The notes: a model not told the origin generated them from the sequence alone. Counted from the stretch's first letter, positions 8,194 through 17,108 are shown. The stretch: DNA of 64,000 nt from Acidobacteriota bacterium (GCA_025350695.1 JANXXI010000188.1:26326-90325); one strand, 5' to 3'. Made by a program: numbers and translations.

Positions 8194-9360
8194 CTACTTT
8201 TTCTCCACCATGGCCTTGAGTTGCCAGTATACCGATTCTTCGTACTCTTCCTTCAAACGTTCCAGGCCTTCGGTTGAGGCGTCCCCCGGCCGCTGTCCCT
8301 GTTTCTTATCCGATTTGGCTAGCAGTTGTTTGGCTTCCTGATCGTCAGGGAACCGGTCCAGCACAGCTCGAAACCTTTCCGACGCGGCCAGGAAGTCGCC
8401 TCTGCGCCACAGCGCATAGCCAAGATTGAACTGATAGTCAACGTCAGCATCATCGGCTTCAACAGCCTTTTTTAGGTTTTCAATCGCATCGGGCGAGTTG
8501 GTGCGCATCTGGGCCAATCCCAAGTTGCAGATCACTTCGTTCACGGGCACTTGCGTCATCACAAACGAAAACGCACGCAGCGCGCCCTGAAAATCGGCTG
8601 ACCAGTAGCGGCTCAGACCAAGCATGAACTGCGCCCGGCGATGACGCGGATCATTGCTTTTCACCCGTGCAAACCAATCCGCCGCCACCCGGTAATTTTC
8701 TTTTTCGTATTGCATCATGCCTAACTGAAAGCACGGCTGCGAATAGTCTGCGTCAAGCCGCGCTGCTTGCGTCAATAGGTGATGCTTCTGTTCCAGGTTG
8801 GTGGCCAGCAACCCGCGAATGTAATTTTCTTTCGCGTCTACACGCGCCCGAGGATGCCTTGCCACAAATTCACTTTGCGTCACCTTTGTTGTTGGCGAAA
8901 GAAACTTCAAGGCCTGCCAGCCAAGATGGATCTCCAGAACCGCCAAATCGTCAAGGGACCCAGTCTCAAAGAATTCAGTGCTCTGCTTGCGCCCCCGCAT
9001 GTCGATCATGCGAGCCGTCAGCTTCACTCCCGGCCGTTGCCCCGCCGGTTTCTCCTCCAGTTCAAAGGTTCCGAACACCAGCCAGCGCGCGTCCAACTCA
9101 TCGCCAATCCTCACCATCGTGGCCTTCGATATCTGCACATAGGGCTTGACGCTCAACCTGCGATAAGCCTCCTGGCGCGCATCGCGATCCAGAACCAGCA
9201 TGCCCTCGCCGTACAAAGCTTCTTGAATCGAATCGGCGACACTCTCGCCAATCCAATTCAAATTCAAGTTCTGTGTCAGGTTGACGAAGGGCAACACCAC
9301 GACGGATTCGGCGGCTGCGGGAATGGAAAAAAGCAGCAGGGCCGCCAGAATGTGCTTCAT
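8194..9360 (-). CDS. Periplasmic TPR protein with TolB/FlgO-like N-terminal domain
   Basis: A signal peptide (MKHILAALLLFSIPAAA) is followed by a domain of about 150 residues that starts VVVLPFVNLTQNLNLNWIGE and contains ARWLVFGTFEL, as in FlgO/TolB-N-like modules. From about residue 185 several tetratricopeptide repeats follow (CFQLGMMQYEKENYRVAADWF; AQFMLGLSRYW; NLGYALWRRGDFLAASERF), then a charged coiled C-terminus. It is probably a scaffold in the periplasm; partners are unknown. The promoter TGG-TAGAAT ends 6 nt before the ATG. Confidence 0.75.
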   Translation of the reverse strand: MKHILAALLLFSIPAAAESVVVLPFVNLTQNLNLNWIGESVADSIQEALYGEGMLVLDRDARQEAYRRLSVKPYVQISKATMVRIGDELDARWLVFGTFELEEKPAGQRPGVKLTARMIDMRGRKQSTEFFETGSLDDLAVLEIHLGWQALKFLSPTTKVTQSEFVARHPRARVDAKENYIRGLLATNLEQKHHLLTQAARLDADYSQPCFQLGMMQYEKENYRVAADWFARVKSNDPRHRRAQFMLGLSRYWSADFQGALRAFSFVMTQVPVNEVICNLGLAQMRTNSPDAIENLKKAVEADDADVDYQFNLGYALWRRGDFLAASERFRAVLDRFPDDQEAKQLLAKSDKKQGQRPGDASTEGLERLKEEYEESVYWQLKAMVEKK

Positions 9361-9366
9361 CTTTCA

Positions 9367-9375
9367 ATTCTACCA
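9367..9375 (-). promoter_or_regulatory. Extended -10 promoter of the TPR gene
   Basis: On the minus strand TGGTAGAAT forms an extended -10 element whose hexamer ends 6 nt before the ATG at 9360, implying a leader of almost no length. Confidence 0.5.
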
Positions 9376-9442
9376 AGTCCGTGCAATTGGCTTGTTGCAT
9401 TCTCGGAGGTCGTGAGAATGTATCGAGCTAACTCACGAGTAA

Positions 9443-10797
9443 AGCGAGTGGGTTAACGACATTCACTCCCAACTGAATCGAACGCACGTTTCGTCCGTGC
9501 TGCGACCGGATTCCCCTGCTGAACTCGCCAGAGCCATTACAGGTTCTCCGCGCCTATATCGCCGGTGGCCGTCACGCCATGGGCGGCCAGCAATTCGGCG
9601 CGGAAACCACTTTGATTGACATGCGCGCCATGAATCGGATTCTTAACCTTGATGTTGCGCGCGGCGTCATTGAAGTCGAGGCCGGCATACTTTGGCCGCA
9701 ACTGCTCGACTACCTTTGGAAAGGACCTCATGGATGGGGAATTTTTCAAAAACAAACCGGCGCCGATCGTCTTTCGATTGGTGGAGCACTCGATCCACGG
9801 TCGCGGTCTGGCTCTCAAGCCCATCATTGATCAAATTGAGTCTTTCAACATACTCATGGCCGACGGTCAACCGCAACTCTGTTCGCGCACCCGGAATGCG
9901 GAGCTGTTCCGTCTAGCCATTGGCGGCCACGGGTTGTTTGGAATTATCACTGCAGTTCAATTACGCCTCTTCCGCCGTAGAAAAGTCGAGCGTGTGGTGG
10001 AGCGGCGCCAAATTGACGAAATGCCGGATCTGTTTGCACAACGCGTCAAGCACGGTTACCTTTATGGCGACTTCCAATTCGCCACCGACAGCAAGCGCGA
10101 TAGCTTCTTGCGGCAGGGCTTGTTCCCTTCCTATCGGCCCGTTGCGGATTCCACTCCTTTGACGGCCAATCCAACCCGCTTTAATCCTGAGGAGTGGGAA
10201 CGCCTTACCTACTGGTCGCATAAGAATCGCAGACTCGCCTTTAAGGTTTATTCAAGCCGGTATTTGGCGACTTCGGGCCAAATCTATTGGTCGGATTTCC
10301 AACTATCGGCAGCCTACATTGACAATTACCATCAAGCGCTGGATCGTAAGTTGCACGCCCGTCACCCGGCCACGGAGATGATTTCGGAGCTTTATGTGCC
10401 TCGCCCGAAGCTACCGGCATTTATGAATGATGCCCGGCGATTGCTCAAGGAACGCAAGGCCAACGTTGTCTACGGAACAGTGCGCATTATCGAAGCGGAT
10501 ACGGAGAGCTTTCTCGCTTGGGCGCGGAAAGATTGGGCGTGCATCGTGGTTAACATTCACATCGAACACACTCCTGAGGCGATTGCTCATGAAGCCGCAA
10601 CTTTTCGTGGACTCATCGATCTGGCCCTAGCGCTGGGCGGTTCGTTTTACTTGACCTACCATCGCTGGGCGACATGGCAACAGATTAATTCCGCCTACCC
10701 CCAGATGAACGAATTTCTCGAGCTCAAACGCAAATACGATCCGCAAGGACGTTTCCAAAGTGACTGGTATACCAGTTTAGAGTCCGCTCGCGGCTAA
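9443..10797 (+). pseudogene. FAD-binding oxidase of the sugar-lactone oxidase type, broken twice
   Basis: Homologous coding runs through three frames. Frame one (from about 9443) reads VNDIHSQLNRTHVSSVLRP and is lost near 9540; frame two (about 9540-9790) reads LRAYIAGGRHAMGGQQFG to LSIGGAL; frame three (about 9795-10797) reads IHGRGLALKPII to KRKYDPQGRFQSDWY. The nucleotide-binding signature GGAL..IHGRG is split at the second shift, where about 8 nt seem missing between CTC and ATC. A TAA sits just before the first frame and no start codon is left. This is the FAD-linked oxidase family (D-arabinono-lactone-oxidase-like C-terminus). It should be inactive. Confidence 0.8.
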
Positions 10798-10874
10798 CGT
10801 AATCGAGTCGGTATACTCCACCCTGGAATATTTTTCTGCCGAGCCCTCCACAAGGCTTGACAGCCGATCTTTTG

Positions 10875-10910
10875 TATAATACCATTCGGTTATGCAACCA
10901 AGTGGTTATG
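10875..10910 (+). promoter_or_regulatory. arsR-type promoter with operator over the start codon
   Basis: TATAAT at 10875-10880 lies 11 nt before ATG 10892. TTGACA at 10857-10862 is only 12 bp from it, too close for a standard sigma-70 pair. Two similar inverted repeats follow: ATACCATTCGGTTAT (10879-10893) and AACCAAGTGGTT (10896-10907), the second inside the coding sequence. ArsR-type repressors of this clade bind such GGTTAT-containing repeats, so autoregulation is likely. Confidence 0.55.
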
Positions 10911-11278
10911 GACAAACGCCGACCGGTCTGAACGCCACATTCGCCGCGCTGGCCGATCCGACTCGTCGCGCGATCCTCGCCCGGCTCGCATCCGGACAGG
11001 CATCGGTGTCCGAACTAGCCGGACCCTTTGCAATGACTCAGCCTGCCATTTCAAAGCATCTCAAAGTGCTTCAGCGTGCCGGTCTAATAACGCGCGACCG
11101 CGACGCACAACGGCGGCTGAGCCGGCTTGAGGCCAAGCCGATGGCGGCAGCAAGTCGCTGGCTACAGGAGTATCGCCAATTCTGGGAGACTTCGTTCGTT
11201 CGACTTGATGACCTACTCGTCGAATTACAATCCGCGCCAAAAAAACTTGCGAAGAAAAAAATGAACGAGAAGAAATAA
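10892..11278 (+). CDS. ArsR-family winged-helix regulator
   Basis: The 128-residue protein shows the ArsR winged helix: FAALADPTRRAILARLASGQASVSELAGPFAMTQ then AISKHLKVLQRAGLITR, with the recognition helix at about residues 52-64. It has no metal-binding cysteines, so it is of the metal-independent group that pairs with SRPBCC (AHSA1) proteins. The C-terminus is lysine-rich (KKLAKKKMNEKK). It heads an operon with the SRPBCC and GyrI-like genes (12 bp gap, then 4-bp overlap) and probably represses it through the repeats at its own start. Confidence 0.9.
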   Translation: MQPSGYGQTPTGLNATFAALADPTRRAILARLASGQASVSELAGPFAMTQPAISKHLKVLQRAGLITRDRDAQRRLSRLEAKPMAAASRWLQEYRQFWETSFVRLDDLLVELQSAPKKLAKKKMNEKK

Positions 11279-11290
11279 AAGGAGCAATAT

Positions 11291-11797
11291 ATGCAATATC
11301 TCAACAGCTTTCGTATGACGATGCTTAATGATTGCGAAATAGAGATCACCCGCGATTTCGATGCGCCGCGGCAACTGGTGTTCGACGCCTTCACCAAACC
11401 GGAATTGGTGCGGCAGTGGTTGCTTGGCCCGCCCGGGTGGACAATGCCTGTTTGCGAAATCAATTTGACTGTTGATGGAGCCTATCGTTATGTGTGGAGC
11501 AAAACTGGCGTCAAGGATATGGGCATGGGTGGGGTCTTCCGCGAAGTTGCATCGCCCACCCGCTTGGTGGCCACTGAAAAGTTCGACGAGTCCTGGTATC
11601 CCGGCGAAGCACTGAACACAACCGTCTTCGTCGAGGAAGGCGCTGTCACCAAAACCAAAATCACGGTACTCTATAAATCGAAAGAAGCCCGCGACATGGC
11701 CGCCAAGTCCGGCATGGAACATGGCATGGCGGTAGGCTACAATCGGCTAGAGGAACTGCTGTCTTCGATGACCCCGCAAGGAGCCGCCCGCACATGA
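11291..11797 (+). CDS. SRPBCC (AHSA1-like) domain protein
   Basis: The 168-residue protein is one START/AHSA1-like domain: ITRDFDAPRQLVFDAFTKPELVRQWLLGP at the N-terminus, GVFREVASPTRLVATEKFD in the middle and a C-terminal helix (MEHGMAVGYNRLEELLSSM). Such domains bind hydrophobic ligands and often sit beside ArsR regulators. GGAGCAATAT lies before ATG 11291. Its last four bases overlap the GyrI-like gene (ATGA), so translation is likely coupled. Confidence 0.9.
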   Translation: MQYLNSFRMTMLNDCEIEITRDFDAPRQLVFDAFTKPELVRQWLLGPPGWTMPVCEINLTVDGAYRYVWSKTGVKDMGMGGVFREVASPTRLVATEKFDESWYPGEALNTTVFVEEGAVTKTKITVLYKSKEARDMAAKSGMEHGMAVGYNRLEELLSSMTPQGAART

Positions 11798-12258
11798 TCG
11801 ATCTACCACAGATTACACAGACTACGGCGCAGCCGTTCGCGGCCATCCGGCTCACCATCCCGCGTAGCGAGATTCAATCGGTAATGGGTCCCGGCATCAC
11901 CGAGGTGATGGCGGCGATCAAGGCCCAGAGCGCCAGCCCAACCGGGCCATGGTTCACGCATCATTTTCGAATGGATCCGGCGACGTTCGACTTTGAAATC
12001 TGCGTCCCTATCGCCGGTCCTATCGCCGTTACGGGCCGCGTCTTTTGCGGAGAGAAACCGTCCTTAAGAGTTGCCCGCTTGGTCTATCAAGGACCCTATG
12101 AAGGCCTTGGCGCCGCCTGGGGTGAATTCGGCGACTGGATCGCAACCAATAAATATGTCGCTGGTCCAGATCTTTATGAATGCTATTTGGCGGGGCCGGA
12201 ATCCGGTCCCGATCCAACCCAATGGCGCACGGAACTCAGCCGCCCGCTAATCGGCTAG
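11794..12258 (+). CDS. GyrI-like effector-binding domain protein
   Basis: The 154-residue protein has the GyrI/AraC-effector-binding layout: an N-terminal strand with QPFAAIRLTIPRSEI, a central FDFEICVPIAGPIAV, the helix after LVYQGPYEGLGAAWGEFGDWI and the closing YECYLAGPESGPDPTQWRTEL, which is the usual end of the family. Members bind small hydrophobic molecules or gyrase. With the SRPBCC gene it makes a ligand-sensing pair under the ArsR-like repressor. It is coupled to the previous gene by a 4-bp overlap. Confidence 0.85.
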   Translation: MIDLPQITQTTAQPFAAIRLTIPRSEIQSVMGPGITEVMAAIKAQSASPTGPWFTHHFRMDPATFDFEICVPIAGPIAVTGRVFCGEKPSLRVARLVYQGPYEGLGAAWGEFGDWIATNKYVAGPDLYECYLAGPESGPDPTQWRTELSRPLIG

Positions 12259-12261
12259 GCC

Positions 12262-12347
12262 CAACACGGTTCACTTAAAATCCATCGAGGATCCCCCGAA
12301 CCCTGTCCGCCGATGGGACGCCGAACAATCCCCGATTTTCATCGGGG
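12262..12347 (+). repeat. Dispersed hairpin repeat, copy A
   Basis: The 5' end (CAACACGGTTCACTTAA) and the 3' hairpin (CCCCGAT TTTC ATCGGGG, 12330-12347) recur with the same order at 63754-63865 and, with the hairpin inverted, at 62880-63051. Shared spacer words are CGAGGA and GATCCCC/AATCCCC. It looks like a non-coding mobile-element relic. Confidence 0.6.
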
Positions 12348-12415
12348 GCGAGTCAAAATGCTCCGGTTAGACAGCAGCGCTAGTAGTTAGTCACCAACCT
12401 AAATCTGCAGCAGTC

Positions 12416-12988
12416 ATGGGCGCGGAAAGATCGAAGCCTGTACAATTCAAAACAGACCCTGGAGTTAACGCGATAGCTAAAAGGATATCCAAAAGGTCGG
12501 CGAAGGTCGCAAACAAAGCCAATCGGTTCGCTGCCAAGGCGGCCAAACCGCGCAAGGCGGCGCCCAAGCCACAGCCCGGCAAGATGGCAAAGCCGACCCT
12601 GCTCGCAGGCGGCAACCCTCAGATCGCGAAGGCTGACGGCGATTCCCCCGTACAGGCTTACATCGCGGCCATGCCGGACTGGAAGGGCGACATCGGGCGC
12701 CGCCTTGACGCGCTCATCGCGCTCACCGTCCCCGGCGTACACAAGGCAGTCAAATGGAACTCGCCGATGTACGGCGTCGAGGGCCAGGGTTGGTTCCTCG
12801 GCGTCCATTGCTTGACGAAGTACGTTAGGGTGGCTTTCTTCCGCGGCGCGTCGCTGCGTCCTGTGCCCCCCGGCGAGTCCAAGAGTAAGGACACGCGTTA
12901 CCTCGACATCCATGAGGGCCAGTTCGACGAAGCTCAGCTAGCTGCTTGGGTAAAGCAAGCCAGCCAATTGCCAGGCGAACGAATGTGA
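12416..12988 (+). CDS. DUF1801 domain protein with lysine/alanine-rich N-terminal tail
   Basis: Residues 1-70 are a basic tail rich in Lys, Ala and Pro (for example KAAKPRKAAPKPQPGKMAK), like histone H1-type tails. Residues 75-190 are a DUF1801 domain: VQAYIAAMPDWKGDIGRRLD, WNSPMYGVEGQGWF, TKYVRVAFFRGASL and the closing DEAQLAAWVKQASQLPG. DUF1801 proteins have an iron-chaperone-frataxin-like fold; function is mostly unknown. The basic tail suggests DNA or RNA binding (inference). A second DUF1801 gene follows 25 bp later. Confidence 0.8.
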   Translation: MGAERSKPVQFKTDPGVNAIAKRISKRSAKVANKANRFAAKAAKPRKAAPKPQPGKMAKPTLLAGGNPQIAKADGDSPVQAYIAAMPDWKGDIGRRLDALIALTVPGVHKAVKWNSPMYGVEGQGWFLGVHCLTKYVRVAFFRGASLRPVPPGESKSKDTRYLDIHEGQFDEAQLAAWVKQASQLPGERM

Positions 12989-13013
12989 GCGGCCAGTAGG
13001 AGAGACAACAACC

Positions 13014-13460
13014 ATGAAGAAAGAGACAACTACCATGAAGAAGAGCACCTCGAAGGAAGCAAAAGGAGCAGACTCTCCCTCTCTGCTGATAGATGGGAGA
13101 ATTAAGGAACTGAGCGATTGGCGCGGCGAGACGCTGGCTCGGGTCCGTCTTCTTATTAAGCAGGCAGACCCCGAAGTAGTAGAGGAGTGGAAGTGGAGAG
13201 GGGTTCCGGTATGGTCGCACGCCGGAATTATCTGTACCGGTGAGACGTACAAGAGTGTCGTGAAGCTGACCTTCGCCAAGGGCGCCTCGATCGAGGACCC
13301 TGCCGGCCTTTTCAACTCAAGTCTCGAGGGGAACACGCGCCGAGCCATCGACATTCGCGGTGGCGAACAGCTCAACGAGGCCTCCTTCAAGAAATTGATC
13401 CGGTCCGCGGTGGCCGCCAACTCCGCCGCTCGGGCTCAACGCGCATCCCCGAAGAAGTAG
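13014..13460 (+). CDS. DUF1801 domain protein
   Basis: The 148-residue protein has a short Lys/Thr-rich lead and then a DUF1801 domain: LIDGRIKELSDWRGETLARV, EEWKWRGVPVWSHAGIICTGETYKSVVKLTFAKGASI, and the final ASFKKLIRSAVAANSA. A GGAGAGA site precedes ATG 13014; an internal ATG at 13035 is a weaker alternative. It is the second of a tandem DUF1801 pair; the two are divergent in sequence and are not a recent duplication. Confidence 0.8.
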   Translation: MKKETTTMKKSTSKEAKGADSPSLLIDGRIKELSDWRGETLARVRLLIKQADPEVVEEWKWRGVPVWSHAGIICTGETYKSVVKLTFAKGASIEDPAGLFNSSLEGNTRRAIDIRGGEQLNEASFKKLIRSAVAANSAARAQRASPKK

Positions 13461-13500
13461 CACGGACGCCCTTTCGCACCAGAACGTTACAGGAACACGA

Positions 13501-14070
13501 TTACGTTGAGTAAAAAATCCGGTTGAGCTGCTTTTCCCAGGCGTCCCGCTCGGCCTCATTCATCGTTACGACTGCGGGGTTCGTATCGAATAAATGTTTG
13601 GCGGTTGGGGTCAGCGCCTCAGCAGCTTCGCCCTTCAGAAACATGTCGAAAAAGGTTCTAAATCCGCGGATCGCTCCTTCATCATCCCAGAGGTTTTGAA
13701 GCATCAGAATTGCATGCCACGGACGCCCTTGCGACCAGGCATGCCGCTTTTCCATCCACCCTTGAAAGTCATCCAACAACGTCGCTGTGGCCGACACCCC
13801 AGAAGCGGCCATTTCGGAGGCAATCCAGCCATTCAAGAATGCGATAACACAACCCATTTTATCGCGGTTGCCAAAGTACATCACTGAGTGTTTGGAAAGC
13901 GTTTCCAGCCAAATTGCCAGCTTGCCACCCGTGGGAGCCGCGAGAAGCGCGACCTTTGATTCCGTTGAGGTGTGGTCTCGCTCGATCAGCTCTGCATAAC
14001 GATCAAACGCATCCGCTTGCGTGGGACCGAGGAACTCAAGGTAGAATCCACTTTGGCGTTGTACGGCCAA
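13501..14070 (-). CDS. Unknown protein, 3' part of a probably frameshifted gene
   Basis: The frame from TTG 14070 to the stop at 13501 encodes 189 residues (GFYLEFLGPTQADAF, AAPTGGKLAIWLETLSKH, LLDDFQGWMEKRHAW). Good coding continues upstream in another frame, from about 14237, reading INAFVPAYWNALPPGQPFSF and RRVDFEN. Joining the two at about 14108 (in GAAAATTTGG) needs one extra base and would give DFENFGSVANPYTGAL. So the gene is probably 13501-14237 with a single-base deletion in a T run. I recognise no family. No upstream start is clear. Confidence 0.55.
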   Translation of the reverse strand: MAVQRQSGFYLEFLGPTQADAFDRYAELIERDHTSTESKVALLAAPTGGKLAIWLETLSKHSVMYFGNRDKMGCVIAFLNGWIASEMAASGVSATATLLDDFQGWMEKRHAWSQGRPWHAILMLQNLWDDEGAIRGFRTFFDMFLKGEAAEALTPTAKHLFDTNPAVVTMNEAERDAWEKQLNRIFYST

Positions 14071-14240
14071 CGCTCCGGTGTAGGGATTTGCGACCGAACC
14101 AAATTTTCAAAATCCACGCGCCTCACAAAAGAGAAAGGCTGGCCCGGCGGAAGGGCGTTCCAGTACGCCGGGACAAATGCATTAATTAAGACGACTGATC
14201 GACTTGTCGCCGAGCAGCGCAATCGGCGCCGCTGCAATCA

Positions 14241-14681
14241 TGCGAAGGACATCGAGGTCCGTTTGTGGGAGAGGCCGACTCATAGGGTGCTGCCAGAGAT
14301 TCTATAGCTGTTCGAATGCCCAGATTGGTCTCGATAGGTCCGATTGAGGCCTGTCTTAACCCTGTTGATGTGCCCCTTTTTGTGTCGCGAGAGGTAAGAG
14401 ACTGAGTACACACCAATAGAATCGGGCATCCGCGGGTCCGCCCTCACAATGAAACCAACTCGACGTTACCGGAATAACGAACCCAATCTATAAATTCGAA
14501 CAAACTCAATTGGGTTTTACTCGAGTTCCTTTGCGGACAATAATCTCGCGCAGACGAACCGATTAAGCCATCTACCTTCACCGCAAATTCCCCTAGTCAC
14601 ACCGCTTTCAAACTTTCTCGCATTCAAAACAAACCACTTATCAAACCCGCCCATTAACTTCTCCGCCCCGCCATGCTACTT
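14241..14681. other. Stretch with no recognised gene
   Basis: I see no convincing reading frame, RNA gene or repeat here. A 76-codon frame on the minus strand (14186-14416) has no recognisable content and is probably chance. Confidence 0.4.
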
Positions 14682-15140
14682 TTAACCAGAAGGTAAATTG
14701 CTGGCCAGCAAGTCTTCTACGGAAAAGTCCGCGCGGTATCCAAATTTATTGAGTAACCGGTCGCGAAGTACGAAAGACCCGAAGCGTTCCACGGATTGGG
14801 GAATCTGTGGAACGAGCCTTCCAAAAGAAGGCAATGCCGTTATGCTTGGCGGCATCCAGGGATAAGGACTAAGCGACCGGAAAGCTTCTTCAACTCGCCG
14901 GAGGTATAAGTGTCTTTCGACGCGCGGCTTTGCTTTTAGGTAGCGTCGCTAAGGGCGGCAGTTCTTGCCAACCGCCTGGGCTTCCGTGACCAAATCACTA
15001 CAGAGCATGTCCCAGACACTCTCGATGCCATATGCGATACCGAAGACCGCTAGGTTGACTCGAATGCGATGCGCCGATCCTATCCAAGCGGCTCTAGGAG
15101 CAGCCGACCGTGCTCGCCGCCGCAACAAGCATCCTAAGGC
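14682..15140 (-). pseudogene. Degenerate unknown gene, one in-frame stop
   Basis: Reading the minus strand from about 15140 to TAA 14684-14682 gives a nearly open frame of about 150 codons with protein-like content: WIGSAHRIRVNLAVFGIAYG, IESVWDMLCSDLVTEAQAVG, then TAG at 14951-14949, then RRYLKAKPRVERHLYLRRVE, SLSPYPWMPPSITALPSFGR and FSVEDLLASNLPSG. The residue composition and the sharp end at TAA argue for former coding. No start codon is evident; the first ATG in the area (near 15133) is in another frame. I do not recognise the family. Confidence 0.5.
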
Positions 15141-15154
15141 CTCCCCATGATTGA

Positions 15155-15160
15155 TAGAAT
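15155..15160 (+). promoter_or_regulatory. Putative -10 element, short-leader promoter
   Basis: TAGAAT lies 6 nt before ATG 15167 of the beta-helix protein gene. Confidence 0.5.
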
Positions 15161-15166
15161 CTACGA

Positions 15167-17095
15167 ATGCTCTTGAAGACCAGTTGCCTTCTATCCCTCC
15201 TGTTCCCCGCTCTGCTTACCGCGCAAAACGCAGTTGTTGCCGGGCGGTTTAACGTTGAGCCCTCCACCCTTATTAACCTCGGTTTCGATTGGTCCATCAC
15301 CGGCGATGCCAATCGTAACGCAACTGTCGAAGTGCAGTACCGCGAGACCGGCGCATCCCAATGGAAGGATGCTTTGCCCTTGCTGCGAATCGGTGGAGAG
15401 AAGATTTACCGTCAACGGGAAAACCTGGAATACATGGTTCCGCACGGTTTCGCCGGCAGTATCCTTAACCTCAAGCCTGGGACGGAATACGAATGCCGCT
15501 TGACGATGAAGGATCCCGACGGAGTTAGTGGACAGTCCGTACAGACCGTTAAAGTCAGAACGCGGAACGAACCCAAAGCCTATACTGGCGGGCGTACCCT
15601 GCACGTTTATCCTCCAGGCTGGACCGGCGCGAAATTGGAGCCATCCTTCACCGGCCTGTTGCAAGCCTATTATGGCGCCGGGCTGGGCGATTGGAGTGTA
15701 GTGTGGGAACGGCGCGCCCAACCGGGCGACATCATTTTGATTCACGCCGGGTTATACAAGTCGGATCGAATGAACTATATTGACCCCTTGATGGCCCCGT
15801 TTGATGGCAGCTACTCGCTTACGCTGAAGGGCACGCCGGAAAAGCCGATCACCATTCGCGGAGCCGGTGATGGCGAAGCGATTTTTGATGGCGACGGTGT
15901 CGGCCGCCTGTTCGATGTTATGGCGTCGGAGAATCATATCTTTGAAAATCTGACCATTCGCAATGTGGACTACGCGATTTTCGCTGGCCAAAAAGAAGTG
16001 ATGGGCGCCAAGGGTCTCACCGTTCGCAACTGCCGTTTTGAAGACGTGGGCTTCGGTGTCACTACGGAATTCGCCGGCTCGCGCGACTTTTTTATTATGG
16101 ACAACATTATGCTGGGCCGCCTCGATCGCTACCGCTTGATTGGCTGGAGCAACCCCGGCGTCTACGGCATGCACGCCATGCGCAGCTATTACGGGGTGAA
16201 GGTTTACGGGCAAGGCCACGTGGTGGCGCACAACTCCATCGCCTATTTTCACGATGCCATTGGCATCTCTACTTATGGCACGCCCGACCCAACGCAACTT
16301 CCGGTCGCCATCGATATTTACAATAACGACATGCACATGTCCGGCGACGACTTCATTGAAACCGATGGCGCAGCCTACAACGTTCGTGTGATGAATAATC
16401 GCGGGACGAATGCCGCCCACGGCGGGTTGAGCTCGCAACCTGTTTTCGGTGGCCCAATCTACTTTATCCGTAACATCATGTATCACGTTGCAAGCGGAGT
16501 CAGCTTCAAATTTAGCGCCAAACCCGCCGGTATGCTTGTGTATCACAACACCGTGATCAGCGAACATGTCATGCGGGATCCGCACTCAAACACCCATTTC
16601 CGCAACAATCTTTTCCTTGGTTCCGACGCGCCGGACCGAGGCATTTTGACTCTGGCCAACGCTACTGCTTATTCCGATTACGACTACGACGGCTTCCGCC
16701 CGAATCGAAAAGGAGGAGATCAATATAATTGGCTTTCGCCCGCCAACCCGTCGCAGCGTTTGTACGAACCGAAGCCCGGGGATTGGAAAACGTTCTCCAC
16801 GCTTGGCGCCATGCAAAAGGTCACGGGGCAGGAACAGCACGGCATGGAAGTGGACTACGACATTTTCGAGAACCTTCAAGGTCCGGACGGTTCAAAGCGT
16901 CACGCCGTTTATCATTCCATGGATCTCAACTTTCGTCTGAAGCAAGGGGCGAAGGTGATTGACGCCGGCGTGCGTCTGCCAACCGTGAACGACGATTTCG
17001 CGGGCCGCGCACCCGATCTTGGCGCACTCGAATTCGGTAAGCCCGAGCCCATTTACGGCCCGCGTTCCGGAGTGAAACAACCGTTCTATAGGTAA
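15167..17095 (+). CDS. Secreted right-handed parallel beta-helix protein
   Basis: The 642-residue protein has a signal peptide (MLLKTSCLLSLLFPALLTAQ), a fibronectin-III-like domain (about residues 25-130: FDWSITGDANRNATVEVQYR, LKPGTEYECRLTMKDPDG), and then a parallel beta helix: repeated xxIxxNxx turns such as TIRGAGDGEAIFDGDG, HIFENLTIRNVDYAIF, GLTVRNCRFEDVGFGV, HVVAHNSIAYFHDAIG. This architecture is common in polysaccharide lyases and hydrolases of the pectate-lyase superfold. I cannot assign a family or an active site. The serine hydrolase gene follows 13 bp later. Confidence 0.75.
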   Translation: MLLKTSCLLSLLFPALLTAQNAVVAGRFNVEPSTLINLGFDWSITGDANRNATVEVQYRETGASQWKDALPLLRIGGEKIYRQRENLEYMVPHGFAGSILNLKPGTEYECRLTMKDPDGVSGQSVQTVKVRTRNEPKAYTGGRTLHVYPPGWTGAKLEPSFTGLLQAYYGAGLGDWSVVWERRAQPGDIILIHAGLYKSDRMNYIDPLMAPFDGSYSLTLKGTPEKPITIRGAGDGEAIFDGDGVGRLFDVMASENHIFENLTIRNVDYAIFAGQKEVMGAKGLTVRNCRFEDVGFGVTTEFAGSRDFFIMDNIMLGRLDRYRLIGWSNPGVYGMHAMRSYYGVKVYGQGHVVAHNSIAYFHDAIGISTYGTPDPTQLPVAIDIYNNDMHMSGDDFIETDGAAYNVRVMNNRGTNAAHGGLSSQPVFGGPIYFIRNIMYHVASGVSFKFSAKPAGMLVYHNTVISEHVMRDPHSNTHFRNNLFLGSDAPDRGILTLANATAYSDYDYDGFRPNRKGGDQYNWLSPANPSQRLYEPKPGDWKTFSTLGAMQKVTGQEQHGMEVDYDIFENLQGPDGSKRHAVYHSMDLNFRLKQGAKVIDAGVRLPTVNDDFAGRAPDLGALEFGKPEPIYGPRSGVKQPFYR

Positions 17096-17108
17096 GGAAT
17101 TTCTAACT

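Noticed and set aside
10857..10880. Standard sigma-70 promoter TTGACA/TATAAT before arsR
   Set aside because: The spacer is only 12 bp, so the TTGACA is probably not the -35 box; the -10 box is kept.
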